From positions 1,178,001 through 1,242,000 of the forward strand of contig CAKJVC010000014.1 in assembly GCA_918026815.1 (NCBI GenBank): DNA of 64,000 nucleotides. Direction: 5' to 3'. The position numbers were made by a program, and so were the translations under genes. This DNA comes from Chalara sp. BL73. Its lineage: Eukaryota > Ascomycota > Leotiomycetes > Helotiales. Shown here piece after piece: positions 34,352-47,457 of this stretch. The notes beneath the pieces were generated by a model. It was not told the origin of the DNA. It saw only the letters and a program-made list of their open reading frames with translations, and made no database searches. Numbering within the stretch: position 1 is the stretch's first letter; each line of letters opens with the position of its first letter.

Positions 34352-37300
34352 ATGTCAACCTCATCCCAATCTCGGCCAACCAATCGACGAGTAAATAGTC
34401 TTCAAAAGACTGGCAACAGTCTGGCGCGCAACTCGTCTCGATCAAGAGCGAAACCCATCAGTTATAATGACGCATATCTCTTCGCTCTGAGGGTGGCATA
34501 TCTCCACCACCTTTTGCAACCAAGAGCGAAGAGGAAACAATATGTGCCAGCTCCAAAGCCTACCAAGAAGGTTGGAGAGATCGTGCAGGAGTTTTCATAC
34601 ATGAAAGACCCCAAGAACCAGAAATTTCCCCACGGTTTTATGTCACCCCTGGAGAAGCGATTACAAGGAGTTGTGATGGGAAGCGAAAGGCTACCAGGTT
34701 ACAATGATGCTGCAGTTAAGCGGACGTTCGCGGAGGCATATACAGCCTTCTCGGAGATAGGCTTTCGCAAACGCATGGATAAAGAGCGACGGGTCGAGGA
34801 TCTGGTTCTCATATTCTATTCAAATGCTATCAAGGCTTTACAGAAAGGGAAAGCGGCTGATGACGATTCGTGGAAGCTATTAGTGGATCGACATGTGGCT
34901 CTGTTTGTTCGGCTCATCAGTGCTACTTTGAAGGACCATGGCAATGATAGAGATAAGCCAGAACTTATGGGGCGATTGAAGAAATTAGAGAGTAAGCTAT
35001 TGACAAACGATCAGGATTTAGTCATCAATACAAGCGATGGGGCAGGTGGTACCACCATAGAAGTTACCATACCTCTCAGCTACGATGTGAAAGACATGGT
35101 TATGGTGCAGGTTGTGGCCAAGATATTTGGTTTGAGAAACTCTCAAGTTCAATCTGATATTGATACGAACAAAAATTTCTGGACCGAATCAGCGGCGCTT
35201 TCTGATCTCAAATCCTACCAGCATTGCTTGAACGCAAACACAAAGCGTACTCTTACAAGTGATGATTTTGACGTTGAAGAAGGATACCAGCTGTGGAAGA
35301 AATCGGAGATACCAGAGATATCTCAAATGATGGCTGAGATCTTGCAGGCAAAACCAGAGCTAGTAAAGGCGTCTTCGGGTAGCAATACCAACAAACCTTT
35401 ACCTCAAATCAATCCATCTTCGGTTGCACAAGACAAAGCATATTCAGAATTAGCTAAAACAATATCATCACCTCTAGATGAAGGCCCTTCATATGGCTTC
35501 GACCAACCAGCGGATATGAGCGCTCTCTCTATAGAAGATGATCAGCCAAGCCGGCTCTTCCTTGAGGAGTCCACATATACCTTCATTCCTCCAGAGCCGC
35601 GAGCTTACTATCGAGCAATCCTCACGCATGCTATGACATTTGATCAGCTTCACGCTCAGTCAGAAACTGCGGGGCAATCACCATTGTCACGCGAATCCAT
35701 TTCATTGCTGAACGAACTATGTGTCCGTTGGCGCATTCCCGAATTCTCAAGGCTTGTGCTATTTCTAGACGTTGCTGCTCAAAAATTTCTCGACCAGGAA
35801 ATTGGCTTAGATGAGCTCGATACAGCATTTGAGTTCGTCAAGAATCCTCCCCTGGATAAACGAGTGACCCTGTCATCGGCTAGTTTATCATCATACGAGC
35901 AAGCCCATTGGACAATCTTAGATTTTGCTTTATACCGACAAGTGCTTCTCAATTTACATGAGGCTTTATTGCGCGAATTGTATGAGCTTTTGCAACATTG
36001 TTATGACTCAAAACCTCCATCTCCAGGACCAGTTCTTGTCATACTAGAGAGTCACATTAACAATGATCCTTCGTTCTCAAGAGGCGCTGAGGAGCTCGAG
36101 GAATTCATGCGACAGCTTACGGATGGACTTCAAGCCAAAGCGGCAACTGTCTACCGTGGCTATCTAGAGGCCGAAGTCCCGCAAAACCAAGAAGAATGGC
36201 AATTTTACCATGTTGTTCAATTGGGAAAATCAGTTGTCAAGCTTTGTGAGAGGATACAAAAAAGATATCGTAAAAATCCCGAGATTCTGGGTGTTAACCC
36301 CTTTACAATTCTGGTTGAGACGATGTTCCCAAGCTTTGAGAATGATGCGAACGACTTGATTCAGCGTATTCTCCACGTTGCTCAGTCGAAGAATTCTGAG
36401 GTTGACTTACAAGATGGATTTGATCTATATAAAGAGCTCGTGGAGATTCGTCGCATTCACCATGCCTCACTCCCAGAACGGCCCTTTGCATTTCACATAG
36501 AGGGCCTCCTTGCAGATTTTGTTTGGCGGTGGATTCGTGTAGCAGATGCTAAGATGATTGATCTTGTAGATCAAGCTATCAAGCAAGATCAGTTTCAGGT
36601 GCGTTCGGAGCATCCTGAACAGCCGGCTACAGATGAGCAACGTCATAGTGTATCGATAATAGATATATTCCGCCTGTTCAACCAGACCGCAGATCAAATA
36701 TATCAGCTTAATTGGGATGATGATATCACGTATGCAAAATTTATGACTGCTCTATCAAAATCTTTTGGAATCGGCCTCGCGAGATACTGTGAAGTGCTCG
36801 AACAGCGGTTCACCAAGGAAATGGACAGGTTATCCCCTGCTCAGATTGCTGCGGCACAACAGACAAAACAAGAGAAATGGATGCAATTAGCAAAAGATGC
36901 TTGGAGTAACAAGGAGAAGATTGAGCCGTTCCAGTTCTATCCTGAAGTAAGATTACTCTTGCCAATTGCCGCAAGTCTTTACTAACACAAGCAGTCATTC
37001 GTAAAGTTGAACAACATCGAGTATGCCATTCAGCAGCTTGATAATCTGGAAAAGACGATGAATGTTGATGCGTGCGCTGAAGTGCTGCGGAAGAATGCGC
37101 CACCTAGAGAGAAGCAGCGAAAGCCATCCAAATATGTTTTTACGATCAAGATCGTAGAAGGTGAGGACCTGAAAGCCTGTGACCCTGGTGGAACAAGCGA
37201 TCCTTATGTTGTTCTTGGTGACGAATACCAAAAACGTCTTGCAAAGACTAGAGTCATCAGTAGAAATTTAAACCCGCATTGGGACGAGTCTGTTGATATA

Positions 37301-38508
37301 ACCGTTACTGGCGCACTTAACATAATAGCCACAATCTGGGACTGGGATACATTTGGCGACCACGATTTTGTAGGGAGGACATCTTTAAAGCTAGATCCAG
37401 CCCATTTTGCTGATTACATGCCACGGGAATATTGGCTCAATCTAGACACTCAAGGACGACTTTTGTTAAGGGTCTCCATGGAAGGAGAGCGAGATGATAT
37501 ACAATTTTATTTTGGAAAAGCCTTCCGCTTGTTGAAGAGAACCGAACGAGATATGACCCGGAAGATCACTGACAAGGTAAGACCGATGGAGGGTGTGGGA
37601 CATGACCAAGGCTAACTCTTGATCAGCTTTCCCAATACATCAACTCCTCTTTGTCTCTAGATGCCTTAAGACATCTGATGAATCGAGGGATCTCTGCATC
37701 AGTATCGAGCTTATGGAATCGTCAGTCCATAGCACCTACTGTATCTCCTATGGACATAGAAAATGCCCTGAAGCCACTCTTCACATACTTTGATGAAAAC
37801 TTCGCTATTATGAAGCAAACACTAACTGATGCATCAATGGTCATGGTCATGAACAGATTATGGAAGGAGGTTTTGGTAGCCGTGGAAGGGCTTCTGGTCC
37901 CGCCCCTCGCCGATAAGCCGTCTTCGCAAAAACCGGTCTCGCAGCAAGAGATGGATATTGTCTTCCGATGGCTTGAACTTTTGTTCGATTTTTTCCACGC
38001 CCGAGATGATGAAACGGGAGAGGTCATGGGAGTGCCGGCAGACATTTTGAAATCACCAAAATATCACGAGCTTGCATCACTAAATTTCTTCTATTTCGAT
38101 ACAACAGAGAACCTCATCAAGACATCAGAGCGTATGACATCGGCAACCTTACAACGTGCAGCACAACAGAAACACCGACTATCAGCACCTGCAAATCTTG
38201 GACCTGCCTTTGGCGGTTTCGTAGGTCAGGCATCGATGAGACGAGCAAAGAGCATTATGCTAAGTAGGAACCTGGGCACGATGAAGAAGGCTAAGGAGGA
38301 GAAAAGGAAGGAAGCACAAGCTGAACCTAATGATGATATGATATTGCGAATCTTGCGAATGAGGCCAGAAGCTGCGGGGTACCTACGCGATCGTAGCAGG
38401 CAGCGGGAACGGCTGGCTGCGTCAGCGGCGGCGGAGATGATTGTACGGCAAAGCCTTGCTGCGGGTGGTGGACCACAATTCGGGCGAAATAACTTGCCTC
38501 GACGATAA
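34352..38508 (+). CDS. Munc13/Git1-like C2 and MUN-domain protein
   Basis: Three exons: 34352-36946, 36995-37576, 37627-38508; introns 48 nt (TACTAAC branch) and 50 nt, phase 0. The product is 1352 residues. The N-terminus is basic and Ser-rich, followed by a long helical MUN/MHD1 region (about 60-900). A C2 domain (about 911-1040) follows, with calcium-loop residues in CDPGGTSDPYV and WDWDTFGDHDFVG. An MHD2-like helical region comes next, with a basic Arg/Ala/Lys-rich C-terminus. This is the fungal UNC13-like family that includes S. pombe Git1, which acts in glucose/cAMP signalling; animal Munc13 primes vesicle fusion. Role here, vesicle tethering or cAMP signalling at membranes, is inferred from family. 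Both canonical C2 Asp clusters are retained, so calcium binding is plausible. Confidence 0.93.
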
Positions 38509-41243
38509 GTTGGTTTATTGAACATTGGCGTATTGGGACTGCGGTGACTTGCATTGCGAAGGAGTTGTTGGGGGGGGGGAGGGAGAAATGTAGTTATGAG
38601 GAATTGATGAGGATGTTCTATATTTGGGATTGAAGCGAAATTGGCGTTTGTTCTCTTTTACAGTATTTCACTTGTTCAGATACCATAGCGTTATGTTTAC
38701 GAGGTCACCCATGTGTTTCTCCCTCGGCGATGTCCCGGAGAGATGTTTTCCCTCTCTCCCTCTGCCTTCTTCATCACCCCCATTTGTCATTCTGACCGCT
38801 AGAATCAATCCAGGTCACGGTGTCGTTCTCAAACATGTGCTTCGGCTTGGCACTGGTGACTTCGTCCATCTCTTTGGTAAAGCGGCGCGCACATGACCAC
38901 TGATCAACCTTCAGGGTGCGCTGTCAAAAGGGCCAGGACCCATTACGGTTGGCCGGTAGGGACAGCACAGCTTAGCCGCCTCGCTACCGTAAGTGGTTGC
39001 TGGTGGAGCGGGTTCCGCTCTTTTGACTTTTTTTGTTGGTATGAACCTTTCCGAAGCGACGGCATTCTCCCTCTCTCCCTCTCTCTCTGTGTGTATGTGG
39101 TTTGTAGTGAGAGCAGTAGGGGACTCCACCATGTAGAATTCTTTTCACGCTCTGGCGTTTGACTGCTGCACAGGGACGGAAGCCCTAGCGTAGTGTAGTG
39201 TAGTGTAGTATAGAATACGAAGCAGCGTAGTGCTATGCAGTGCAGTGCAGTTCTCCCCCAGTACAGTAACCGTTGCTCCTCTACTTGATGATCATGCTTT
39301 GTCATTATCATCCATTGCCGAAGCATGAATACGACGGCGACATAGTCCCATATGTTCAATAGGTCCTGTACTGAGCAGTGGGGTGAGTCGTGTACCGGAA
39401 AGGAGTTTTCTCTGGAAAAAGCTTTGTCGATCCTCTCACCACAGTATGGGGCTGCACATGCGCCGCCTCCCCCATCTCTTGCGAATAGGAAAAGGATCAA
39501 CGAACCCCTAGACAGCCTGTCGATCGCTGGGCACTTCGCGTATCTGAAACGTTTCAGGCTCTGTCTATCGCTATTTTGCTGTAAAGCCATCAGATCTGCG
39601 AGGCTGAGATGATATCCGAGGAGGAGGTTGTTGTTGCTGCTGCTGTTGTTTTTTCTTCCGAAGTAGCTTTCAGGGCCCTTGAAGGACCTTCAGGGTCATA
39701 CCTAGGGGGGTAAGAGACTTTTGAGTTGCTGCTCATGCCTCGGAGCGGGTCATCAGGTCCGGTATCCTAACGGTCGGCCGGTAAGGGGAAGAAAAAAAAA
39801 AAAAGAGAAGCCCAAGCACCGGGGCGGAAGCATCTCCTAAGTTGCTTTTTTTTTAGGCTCTGGTTTTTTTATATTTTATATGTTTTACCTTCTCTACTCT
39901 CCACAGGTATGTGAGGTGTTCCATTGGTTGTCCGGATGGATATTTACTTTAATTCGCTCATCAACTGAATTCTCTTCATCTTTCATTCCCTAATTTTACA
40001 GTACACAGATCCATTCCTGATGGATTTCCCCGCGCCCATATTGACCTCGCGACACAATCAAAAAAGTCAACGCAACGCCACATCGTCATGTCATTTCATT
40101 TGTGCTCAAGCACGCTAATCAGGCTCTGTACGGTACAGTACTTCGGGGTTATAATACTTCCTAAATACTGACGTTTTGCTTGTGCATCTTTTCTTTGATT
40201 GGATATCCCTTTCACAGATTCCACCATTTGCACACCCTTTTGGTGCCCATCCAGCCTTTCCTAGTCCTGTGCGCGGCTTGGCCAGCTTCACTTCTTTCAC
40301 TATTTACTGTACTTCCACGGGTCGATGCACAAACTCGAACACGGGTGGAGACAACATGTGGCTGTGAAAAAGCTGCAGGCCCATTCATTCATTCATTATT
40401 GATTCATTGGAGGTCCTTCCCTCTCCCCTTGTCGCCTTGCCCGCCATTCGCCCCTGGGAGGGACTTGGATACACGTTGCGCCAATTATTATCGCTGGCCT
40501 CATGCTGTGCTCTTAGACCTCTTTGGATCAATCTAAACCCCCTTGTAAGCCTTGGCCAGCAGGGGCCATTCCCCATCGGAGCCAGTGATAGTACTTGTCC
40601 ATCATAATAATGGGAGGGGGGACGGGTTTCTGATTGCGCTGTTGAGCCTATGCCTATCTTGCAATTAGCCCTATTCTGCGAGGCGACTACTGTGCTATTC
40701 GAGCCGCCTGACGGACTGGAACAGCATCCATCTCGTATCTTCAAAAGAACTTCAGCGAAGTCGATCAAAGTCACTTTTTTCCCCCACGGCCTCGCACGAT
40801 CCTCAGGTGTTCGCTTCTTTTGCATCTGCAACCCGCTTGGGTCCTATCCTGCATTCTCATCTTTGGGAGGGTTCCCAATTTTGAGTTCGCATCGAGCCGG
40901 GTTCTGATAAGCAAGGGAAACAACAGCCATCAACCACCGTCCCTGACTATCTGCCGTTTGCCGTAGCGGAAAGTGTTCAAAAACCAGACGAATTTTTGGC
41001 TGCGAAATAAGGCTGAGCGCTGCCTTTCATTGTCGACCCCTAGGATCATTGTGTTACATCAACAGCGGGCTTTGTGAGCTAGAAAGGGCTTCCGCATCGA
41101 CTATAGAGACCTCAAACGTTATTTTTTTTTTATCACAACACCCAATATTTAGTGGCTGTGGGCATAAAAAGTTGATGCCTTCATGGTAGCAAGCAAACTT
41201 TGACGCATTTTCCCGGTCAGCCCTGGCTGCGAACTCATCAATA
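38509..41243. other. Intergenic, 2.7 kb; long upstream region of NIK1
   Basis: No gene is supported. It is rich in low-complexity DNA: a G run (38571), CT tracts (39060-39090), TAGTG repeats (39191-39210), a GTTGCTGCTGCTG run (39630), an A run (39790) and ATTC repeats (40380). A 215-codon minus frame at 38943-39590 is built from these repeats. Much of it is probably NIK1 promoter and 5' leader. Confidence 0.55.
39190..39251. repeat. TAGTG and TGCAG simple repeats
   Basis: Four tandem TAGTG units (39191-39210, the last ending TAGTA) are followed by three GCAGT units up to about 39251, inside the NIK1 upstream region. Confidence 0.65.
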
Positions 41244-44200
41244 ATGGCCGACACCATTGAGGCTACGAGTAGTATCCTGCAGGTTCTCGCGCAGAATATC
41301 CCTCTTCCGCCGACCTCGGAAACTATTCAAGCCATTAAACTCCCAGGCCCAGACACTCCAGAAAAGCAGGCACTAGAACGTGATCTAGGGGCCCTCATCG
41401 CGAGGATCCAGGTGCTGGAGACAAAGGCTATCACAGGAAATGCTCAGGCACTGCCGGATACGCCAAATGAGATCGGCGCACCCTCTGCGTTCGCAGATGT
41501 GCTGACGGGTGGAGTATCTGCCAGAGGAAATAGTGCCAAATCTGCGGCAGCAAGGCAGCAGCTGGTCAACTCCCTGCTTGCAGCGAGGGAGGCACCATCT
41601 GGCGAGCGACCAGCCAAGTTCACCAAGGTTAGCGATGAGGAGCTTGAGGCTCTGCGGGAACATGTGGATGATCAGACGAAACAATTAAATAGTCAGAAAC
41701 ATGAACTTGCGAGTGTGAATGACCAACTGCTTAAGCAGAAACAGCGGCAGGAGGATGCTCTCAACGTGCTGGAGGTCGAGCGTGTTGCAGCGCTGGAGCG
41801 CGAGCTCAAGAAACATCAGCAGGCTAACGAGGCTTTCCAGAAAGCTCTGCGAGAGATTGGAGAGATTGTCACGGCCGTGGCTAGAGGTGACTTGAGCAAG
41901 AAGGTGCAAATTCATTCGGTGGAGATGGACCCTGAAATTACTACTTTCAAGCGTGTAAGCATGAAAACCTCTTGAGAGAAAGGAAAACATTGCTAACATA
42001 TGTTAGGTTATCAATACTATGATGGATCAGCTCCAGATCTTCTCCAGTGAAGTGTCTCGAGTAGCAAGAGAAGTCGGAACGGAGGGTATCCTTGGCGGTC
42101 AAGCACAAATTGTCGGAGTTGATGGAACATGGAAGGAACTCACAAATAACGGTAAGCCTAGAATCTGGAGAAGAGCAGCAGCATGCATTCGGTTGAAAGC
42201 GTACTGTTTAATATGAAATGCTGAGCTTACGGATTTTAGTGAACATCATGGCTCAAAACCTCACCGACCAGGTGCGAGAGATCGCATCCGTCACGACAGC
42301 TGTCGCCCATGGAGATTTGACACAGAAGATTGAAAGACCCGCACAGGGAGAAATTCTTCAGTTGCAACAGACTATAAATACCATGGTGGATCAATTAAGG
42401 ACGTTTGCCGCAGAGGTTACCCGCGTAGCTCGAGATGTCGGTACCGATGGTATTCTCGGAGGTCAAGCAGAAATCGAGGGCGTTAAAGGAATGTGGAATA
42501 CTCTGACTGTAAATGTCAACGCCATGGCCAATAACCTTACTACTCAGGTTCGAGATATCGCCACGGTCACAACTGCAGTAGCAAAGGGTGATTTGACCCA
42601 GAAAGTACAAGCCGAATGTAAGGGAGAGATTTTACAACTCAAGGTAACCATAAACTCCATGGTGGATCAATTACAACAATTCGCTCGAGAAGTCACCAAG
42701 ATTGCCAGAGAAGTCGGTACAGAAGGTAGACTTGGTGGACAGGCGACTGTACACGATGTAGAAGGAACATGGAAAGATCTCACCGAAAATGTCAACGGAA
42801 TGGCTCAAAATCTTACCACACAGGTACGAGAAATTGCGAAGGTCACAACGGCCGTAGCGCAAGGAGATTTGACCCAGAAGATGGAGGTCATGGTACAGGG
42901 AGAAATCGCCACTCTGAAAGACACCATCAACACCATGGTTGACAGGCTGGGTACGTTCGCTTTTGAAGTCAGTAAAGTGGCAAGAGAAGTCGGAACAGAT
43001 GGAACTTTGGGTGGACAGGCCAAGGTCGATAATGTGGAAGGAAAATGGAAAGATCTCACAGAAAATGTCAACACCATGGCGACCAATTTAACATCGCAAG
43101 TGCGCGGTATTTCGACCGTTACCCAAGCGATTGCGAACGGCGATATGAGCCAAAAGATAGAGGTGGAAGCTGCAGGAGAAATCTTAGTGCTGAAGGAGAC
43201 TATCAACAACATGGTTGACAGGTTGAGTATATTCTCGAATGAAGTGCAAAGAGTAGCTAAGGATGTCGGAGTTGATGGAAAGATGGGTGGTCAGGCCGAC
43301 GTTGCTGGCATCGGCGGCCGATGGAAGGAAATCACCACTGGTAAGAGGAGGCCTCCCTAACACGCCGAAATACACTAATGTTTGCAGATGTCAACACGAT
43401 GGCCATGAACTTGACTGCTCAGGTCCGAGCATTTGGTGATATCACTAATGCAGCTACCGACGGGGACTTCACAAAGTTGATTACAGTCGAAGCTTCCGGA
43501 GAAATGGACGAGCTGAAACGGAAGATTAATCAGATGGTGTTCAATCTGAGGGATAGTATCCAGAGAAACACGGCAGCGAGAGAGGCCGCCGAGTTCGCAA
43601 ATAGAACAAAATCCGAGTTCCTGGCGAATATGTCTCACGAGATTCGAACTCCTGTTAGTCCACCTATCTTTTTTTCCCTCTTTCCCCCTTTCCCCGTCAA
43701 GCGACGCGGCGGCTCTACGGCTGAGAAAAGAAGCCAACTTTTGACACGGCTATTACTTGTCACTTTTTTTATGCTCATTGATGTTTGTTTAATTGTGAAA
43801 CATTAAAACAAACTTAGTGTTTACTAAGTAGATTGACTTTTGGCTTTAACAAGTGTGTAATGCCAATATCTCAATTATAGTAAAACAATGGTGTGTTTGT
43901 AACTTGTAATAAGATCTGCCTTCTATTTCTCAGTCAGAGAGAACAGTTCTTAGCAAGGAGCTCCTCCTAATCTCTAAGGTCACGTGTTTCTGGGTCTCTC
44001 ACAAACAACTTTGCCCATCCTCTCTCCATCATCCTAACATGCTTCTATTGCTAATATAAAGCAAAAAAACAGATGAATGGCATCATAGGAATGACGCAGC
44101 TCACGCTGGATACGGATTTAACTCAATATCAACGAGAAATGTTGAATATCGTACATAATCTCGCCAACAGTCTACTGACAATTATCGACGATATTCTTGA

Positions 44201-45932
44201 TTTGTCGAAAATCGAAGCCAACCGCATGATCATGGAGGAGATTCCTTACACTCTCCGTGGGACTGTATTTAATGCTCTGAAGACTTTAGCAGTAAAAGCA
44301 AACGAGAAGTTCCTAGACCTGACCTATCGCGTAGACAGCTCAGTTCCTGATCACGTGGTTGGAGATTCATTCCGTCTCCGGCAGGTGATTCTTAACTTGG
44401 TTGGAAACGCCATTAAGTTCACCGAACATGGAGAGGTATCTCTGACTATCCGGAAGGCTGAGCAAGATCATTGTGCACCAAACGAATATGCCATCGAGTT
44501 CTCTGTTTCTGACACTGGAATCGGTATTCAAGCAGACAAGCTTGACCTGATTTTCGACACCTTCCAACAAGCAGATGGTTCCATGACAAGAAAATTCGGA
44601 GGAACTGGCCTTGGATTATCTATCTCCAAGAGACTAGTCAATTTGATGAGAGGAGATGTGTGGGTGAAGAGCCAATATGGCAAGGGCAGTTCCTTTTTCT
44701 TCACTTGCACAGTTCGTCACGCTACCTCGGATATCGGCTTCATCGAGAAGCAACTTAAGCCATATCAAGGCCACAACGTTCTCTTCATTGATAAAGGACA
44801 GACTGGCCACGGAAGAGAAATTGTGTCCATGCTTGCTCAGATTGGTCTCGTACCCGTCGTTGTTGACTCAGAAAGGCACGTGAACCTTCAATCATTAGGA
44901 GGCTCGAAGGCAGCTTCAACTTACGATGTCATCATTGTCGACTCCATTGAGACTGCTCGGCGACTGAGGAATATTGACGAGTTCAAGTACATCCCAATTG
45001 TGCTTCTAGCTCCAGTTGTACACGTCAGTCTCAAATCGGCCTTGGATCTTGGAATCACGTCATATATGACAACTCCATGCCTCACTATCGATCTTGGAAA
45101 TGGTATGATTCCAGCACTGGAAAATCGTGCAGCACCAAGCTTGGCAGATAATACGAAATCTTTCGACATTTTGTTAGCAGAAGACAATATTGTGAACCAG
45201 CGCCTAGCTGTGAAGATTCTTGAGAAGTATCACCACGTTGTCACTGTGGTTGGCAACGGTCAAGAAGCCCTCGATGCAATCAAGGAGAAGAGATACGATG
45301 TTATTCTCATGGATGTGCAAATGCCCATTATGGGAGGATTCGAAGCCACAGCCAAGATTCGAGAATATGAACGCAACCTAGGCACTCAAAGAACGCCTAT
45401 CATCGCTCTCACAGCACACGCTATGTTAGGCGATCGCGAGAAGTGTATCCAAGCACAGATGGACGAGTATCTATCGAAACCATTGAAACAGAATCATCTG
45501 ATACAGACAATTTTGAAGTGTGCGACCTTGGGTGGCGCTCTATTAGAAAAAGGGAGAGATCTTCGAGCATCAGCCAAAGACGAGTCACCTGGAGTGGTTT
45601 CACCTAATGGGGTGGCATCACCACTTGCCGGTCCTGTTAATGCTCTACGGCCGACAATTGAGCAGCGGGCGATAACAACAACAGGACCAATCACCCATGG
45701 TAGCCTAGAGAGGTAAGTTGCCAATATACATGTCTAGTACCCTTTTGCATGCGACCTCCTCAAACTCACTCGTGTTTAAAGCAAGAAAAAATGAACTAAC
45801 TTGGTGTGAAAAGTCCCGCCTTAGTTAGCGCCGACTCCGAGGACCCACTTGCAAGAGTGAGTCAACCACGAATATTGCTTATTGAATGATGTTGACATCC
45901 TATAGCTTCTCATGCGAGCACATAGCAGCTAG
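41244..45932 (+). CDS. NIK1: Group III hybrid histidine kinase (Nik1/Os-1/BOS1)
   Basis: Seven exons: 41244-41954, 42007-42151, 42240-43340, 43388-43653, 44073-45712, 45814-45856, 45906-45932. Introns are 52, 88, 47, 419, 101 and 49 nt. The product is 1310 residues, about the length of BOS1. An N-terminal coiled region (about 130-200) is followed by six HAMP repeats (about 205-700), each with the VNxMAxNLT...GDLTQK...LGGQA pattern. The H-box is [16 protein letters not shown] (phospho-acceptor His736), split by the 419 nt intron. The HATPase (about 849-950) has NAIKFTE, DTGIGI and GTGLGLS; the receiver (about 1105-1225) has [11 protein letters not shown] (Asp1155). The ending is [12 protein letters not shown], reached through two tiny last exons. 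The family is the cytoplasmic osmosensor upstream of the Hog1/Os-2 MAP kinase and sets sensitivity to dicarboximide and phenylpyrrole fungicides. Confidence 0.97.
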
Positions 45933-47457
45933 AAGTGCATGCTGAAAGTCAGCTAATCTTAAGAAAAACACCCCCGAACCACATCTCCTTTTGAAGATAC
46001 CATCTACGCAATGTTTCCGACTTCAATTTCCGACCGCAATCCTTGCATTCACGGTCTCTGTTTTTTCATATCATTCTACAACGGCGATGGCGTTCTCGGA
46101 ATGCTCGTGAGCAGTGCATCGGCAACGGCACTCGCTATATTTTCACGAGGGGTGGCATTTGAGCGATTTTTTATTTTACTCCAGATATCTTATCTTACTC
46201 TCGTATCCTCAGACGTCGGGGATGTGAGACTGCTGATGGAGATGTCTATGGTGAGGACGACATAATTTAGGGGACGTGCTTGAAGATGAGTCAAGCCGAG
46301 AAGATCAGATGGGCCTGTAAGGCTCTTCTGCGCAGTACAAACCTGGAGATAGTGAAGCCGAATAGATGAAGCAATGAAAGGCCTAATGATATTCTCTTTG
46401 CGTGTATGAACGTAGCACTTTGTGAAGTTGAGACAATTCGTTAAGCTATTTTTCATTATGGGAGGACGGGATTAGAGAGTCAGCCAAAGTGATGCTTTGT
46501 CTAAAAATAGGAAGGCTCAACCTATCGCATAAGATCTCCCTAGTTATTTTACAACCACCCTCTTGCAGAGCTTCAACTTGTAGCAAGTCCTAGCTGGTGA
46601 AGCTGCAGGATTTTAATATACATTTTATCTTATTTTACATTTTTTGGATTCTGTGAACGCTAGGGTGGTCTTTGGGTAGATAACTAAGGTATAGAAAACT
46701 AGGAACCTTGTCTTTCGGCTGGGGACGTTTATTGCATTTTCGCTTTATTGTATGCTCGTTAACGTTTTATTAACTGTGAAAACGTTTTCATAAACTTAAC
46801 TTTTATGAAAGAAAATCCACTTCTCGGTTCACCTAAAATCTTCAATGTTAAAATATCAATTGCGGTAAAAGGATAAAGTGCTGGCAGTTCGTGCTACGAT
46901 CCGCCTTTCAAACTCACGCGTCTTGCTTCCCCTTTTTTTCCAGGTCAGGACCATATTGTATGGAGCTGACTCTTTATGTCAAAATACTATTTTTAAGTGA
47001 GGCATCTAGATGTTATGTATCAAAGAGAGGAGGAAAGAAGACACATGAGGATTCATACCGAATAGGAGACCCGTTGTTTTATATCTCATGGAGCACTTTG
47101 CCCAACAACTCCCAATTTCTCCTATGATCGAGGAGCCTAGGGCAGGAACTGGAGAGCAAGTACGACGGGTAACTTTGAGTTCGTTACCCGGGCTTTTATT
47201 CCAAAGAAACCTTTTTTAAATCCTCCTTTGTATTGTTGTCGGTAAATGAAGCTGAAAAAGAACTAACACCAGGTCTTCGCACTAGCGCGAATACAGGGAT
47301 TAGAGAGAAGCGCGTAAAGTGCTTTCGCGTGTTGGACGTGATTTACTTTCCCCTCTAAACCACCAACTGCAACGCTCAAACTCAAGACCATTCTCAACTT
47401 TCTACAATCCTATTACTCACCTCTTTCTCTAAACATCCGTGTAAATTATCAGCAAAG
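45933..47457. other. Intergenic, 1.5 kb, NIK1 to PCNA
   Basis: Downstream of NIK1 and upstream of PCNA, AT-rich around 46600-46870. Open frames of at most about 88 codons show nothing recognisable. The PCNA promoter elements are listed separately. Confidence 0.6.
47283..47331 (+). promoter_or_regulatory. E2F/MBF-like GCGC elements of PCNA
   Basis: Three CGCG-core words lie within 50 bases: TAGCGCGAAT (47283), AAGCGCGTAA (47309) and CTTTCGCGTG (47322), about 130-175 bases before the first base of the PCNA start codon. They resemble MluI-box/E2F sites bound by MBF in G1/S genes. A perfect ACGCGT is absent here; regulation is inferred. Confidence 0.5.

Noticed and set aside
38943..39590. 215-codon minus-strand frame with ATG upstream of NIK1
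   Set aside because: The peptide is built from simple repeats (runs like QRERERGR and YTTLHYTTL from CT and TAGTG tracts), with no domain. Chance frame in low-complexity DNA.
40385..40831. 148-codon minus-strand frame
   Set aside because: No domain, lies in the NIK1 upstream region, and overlaps frames of similar length on the other strand.
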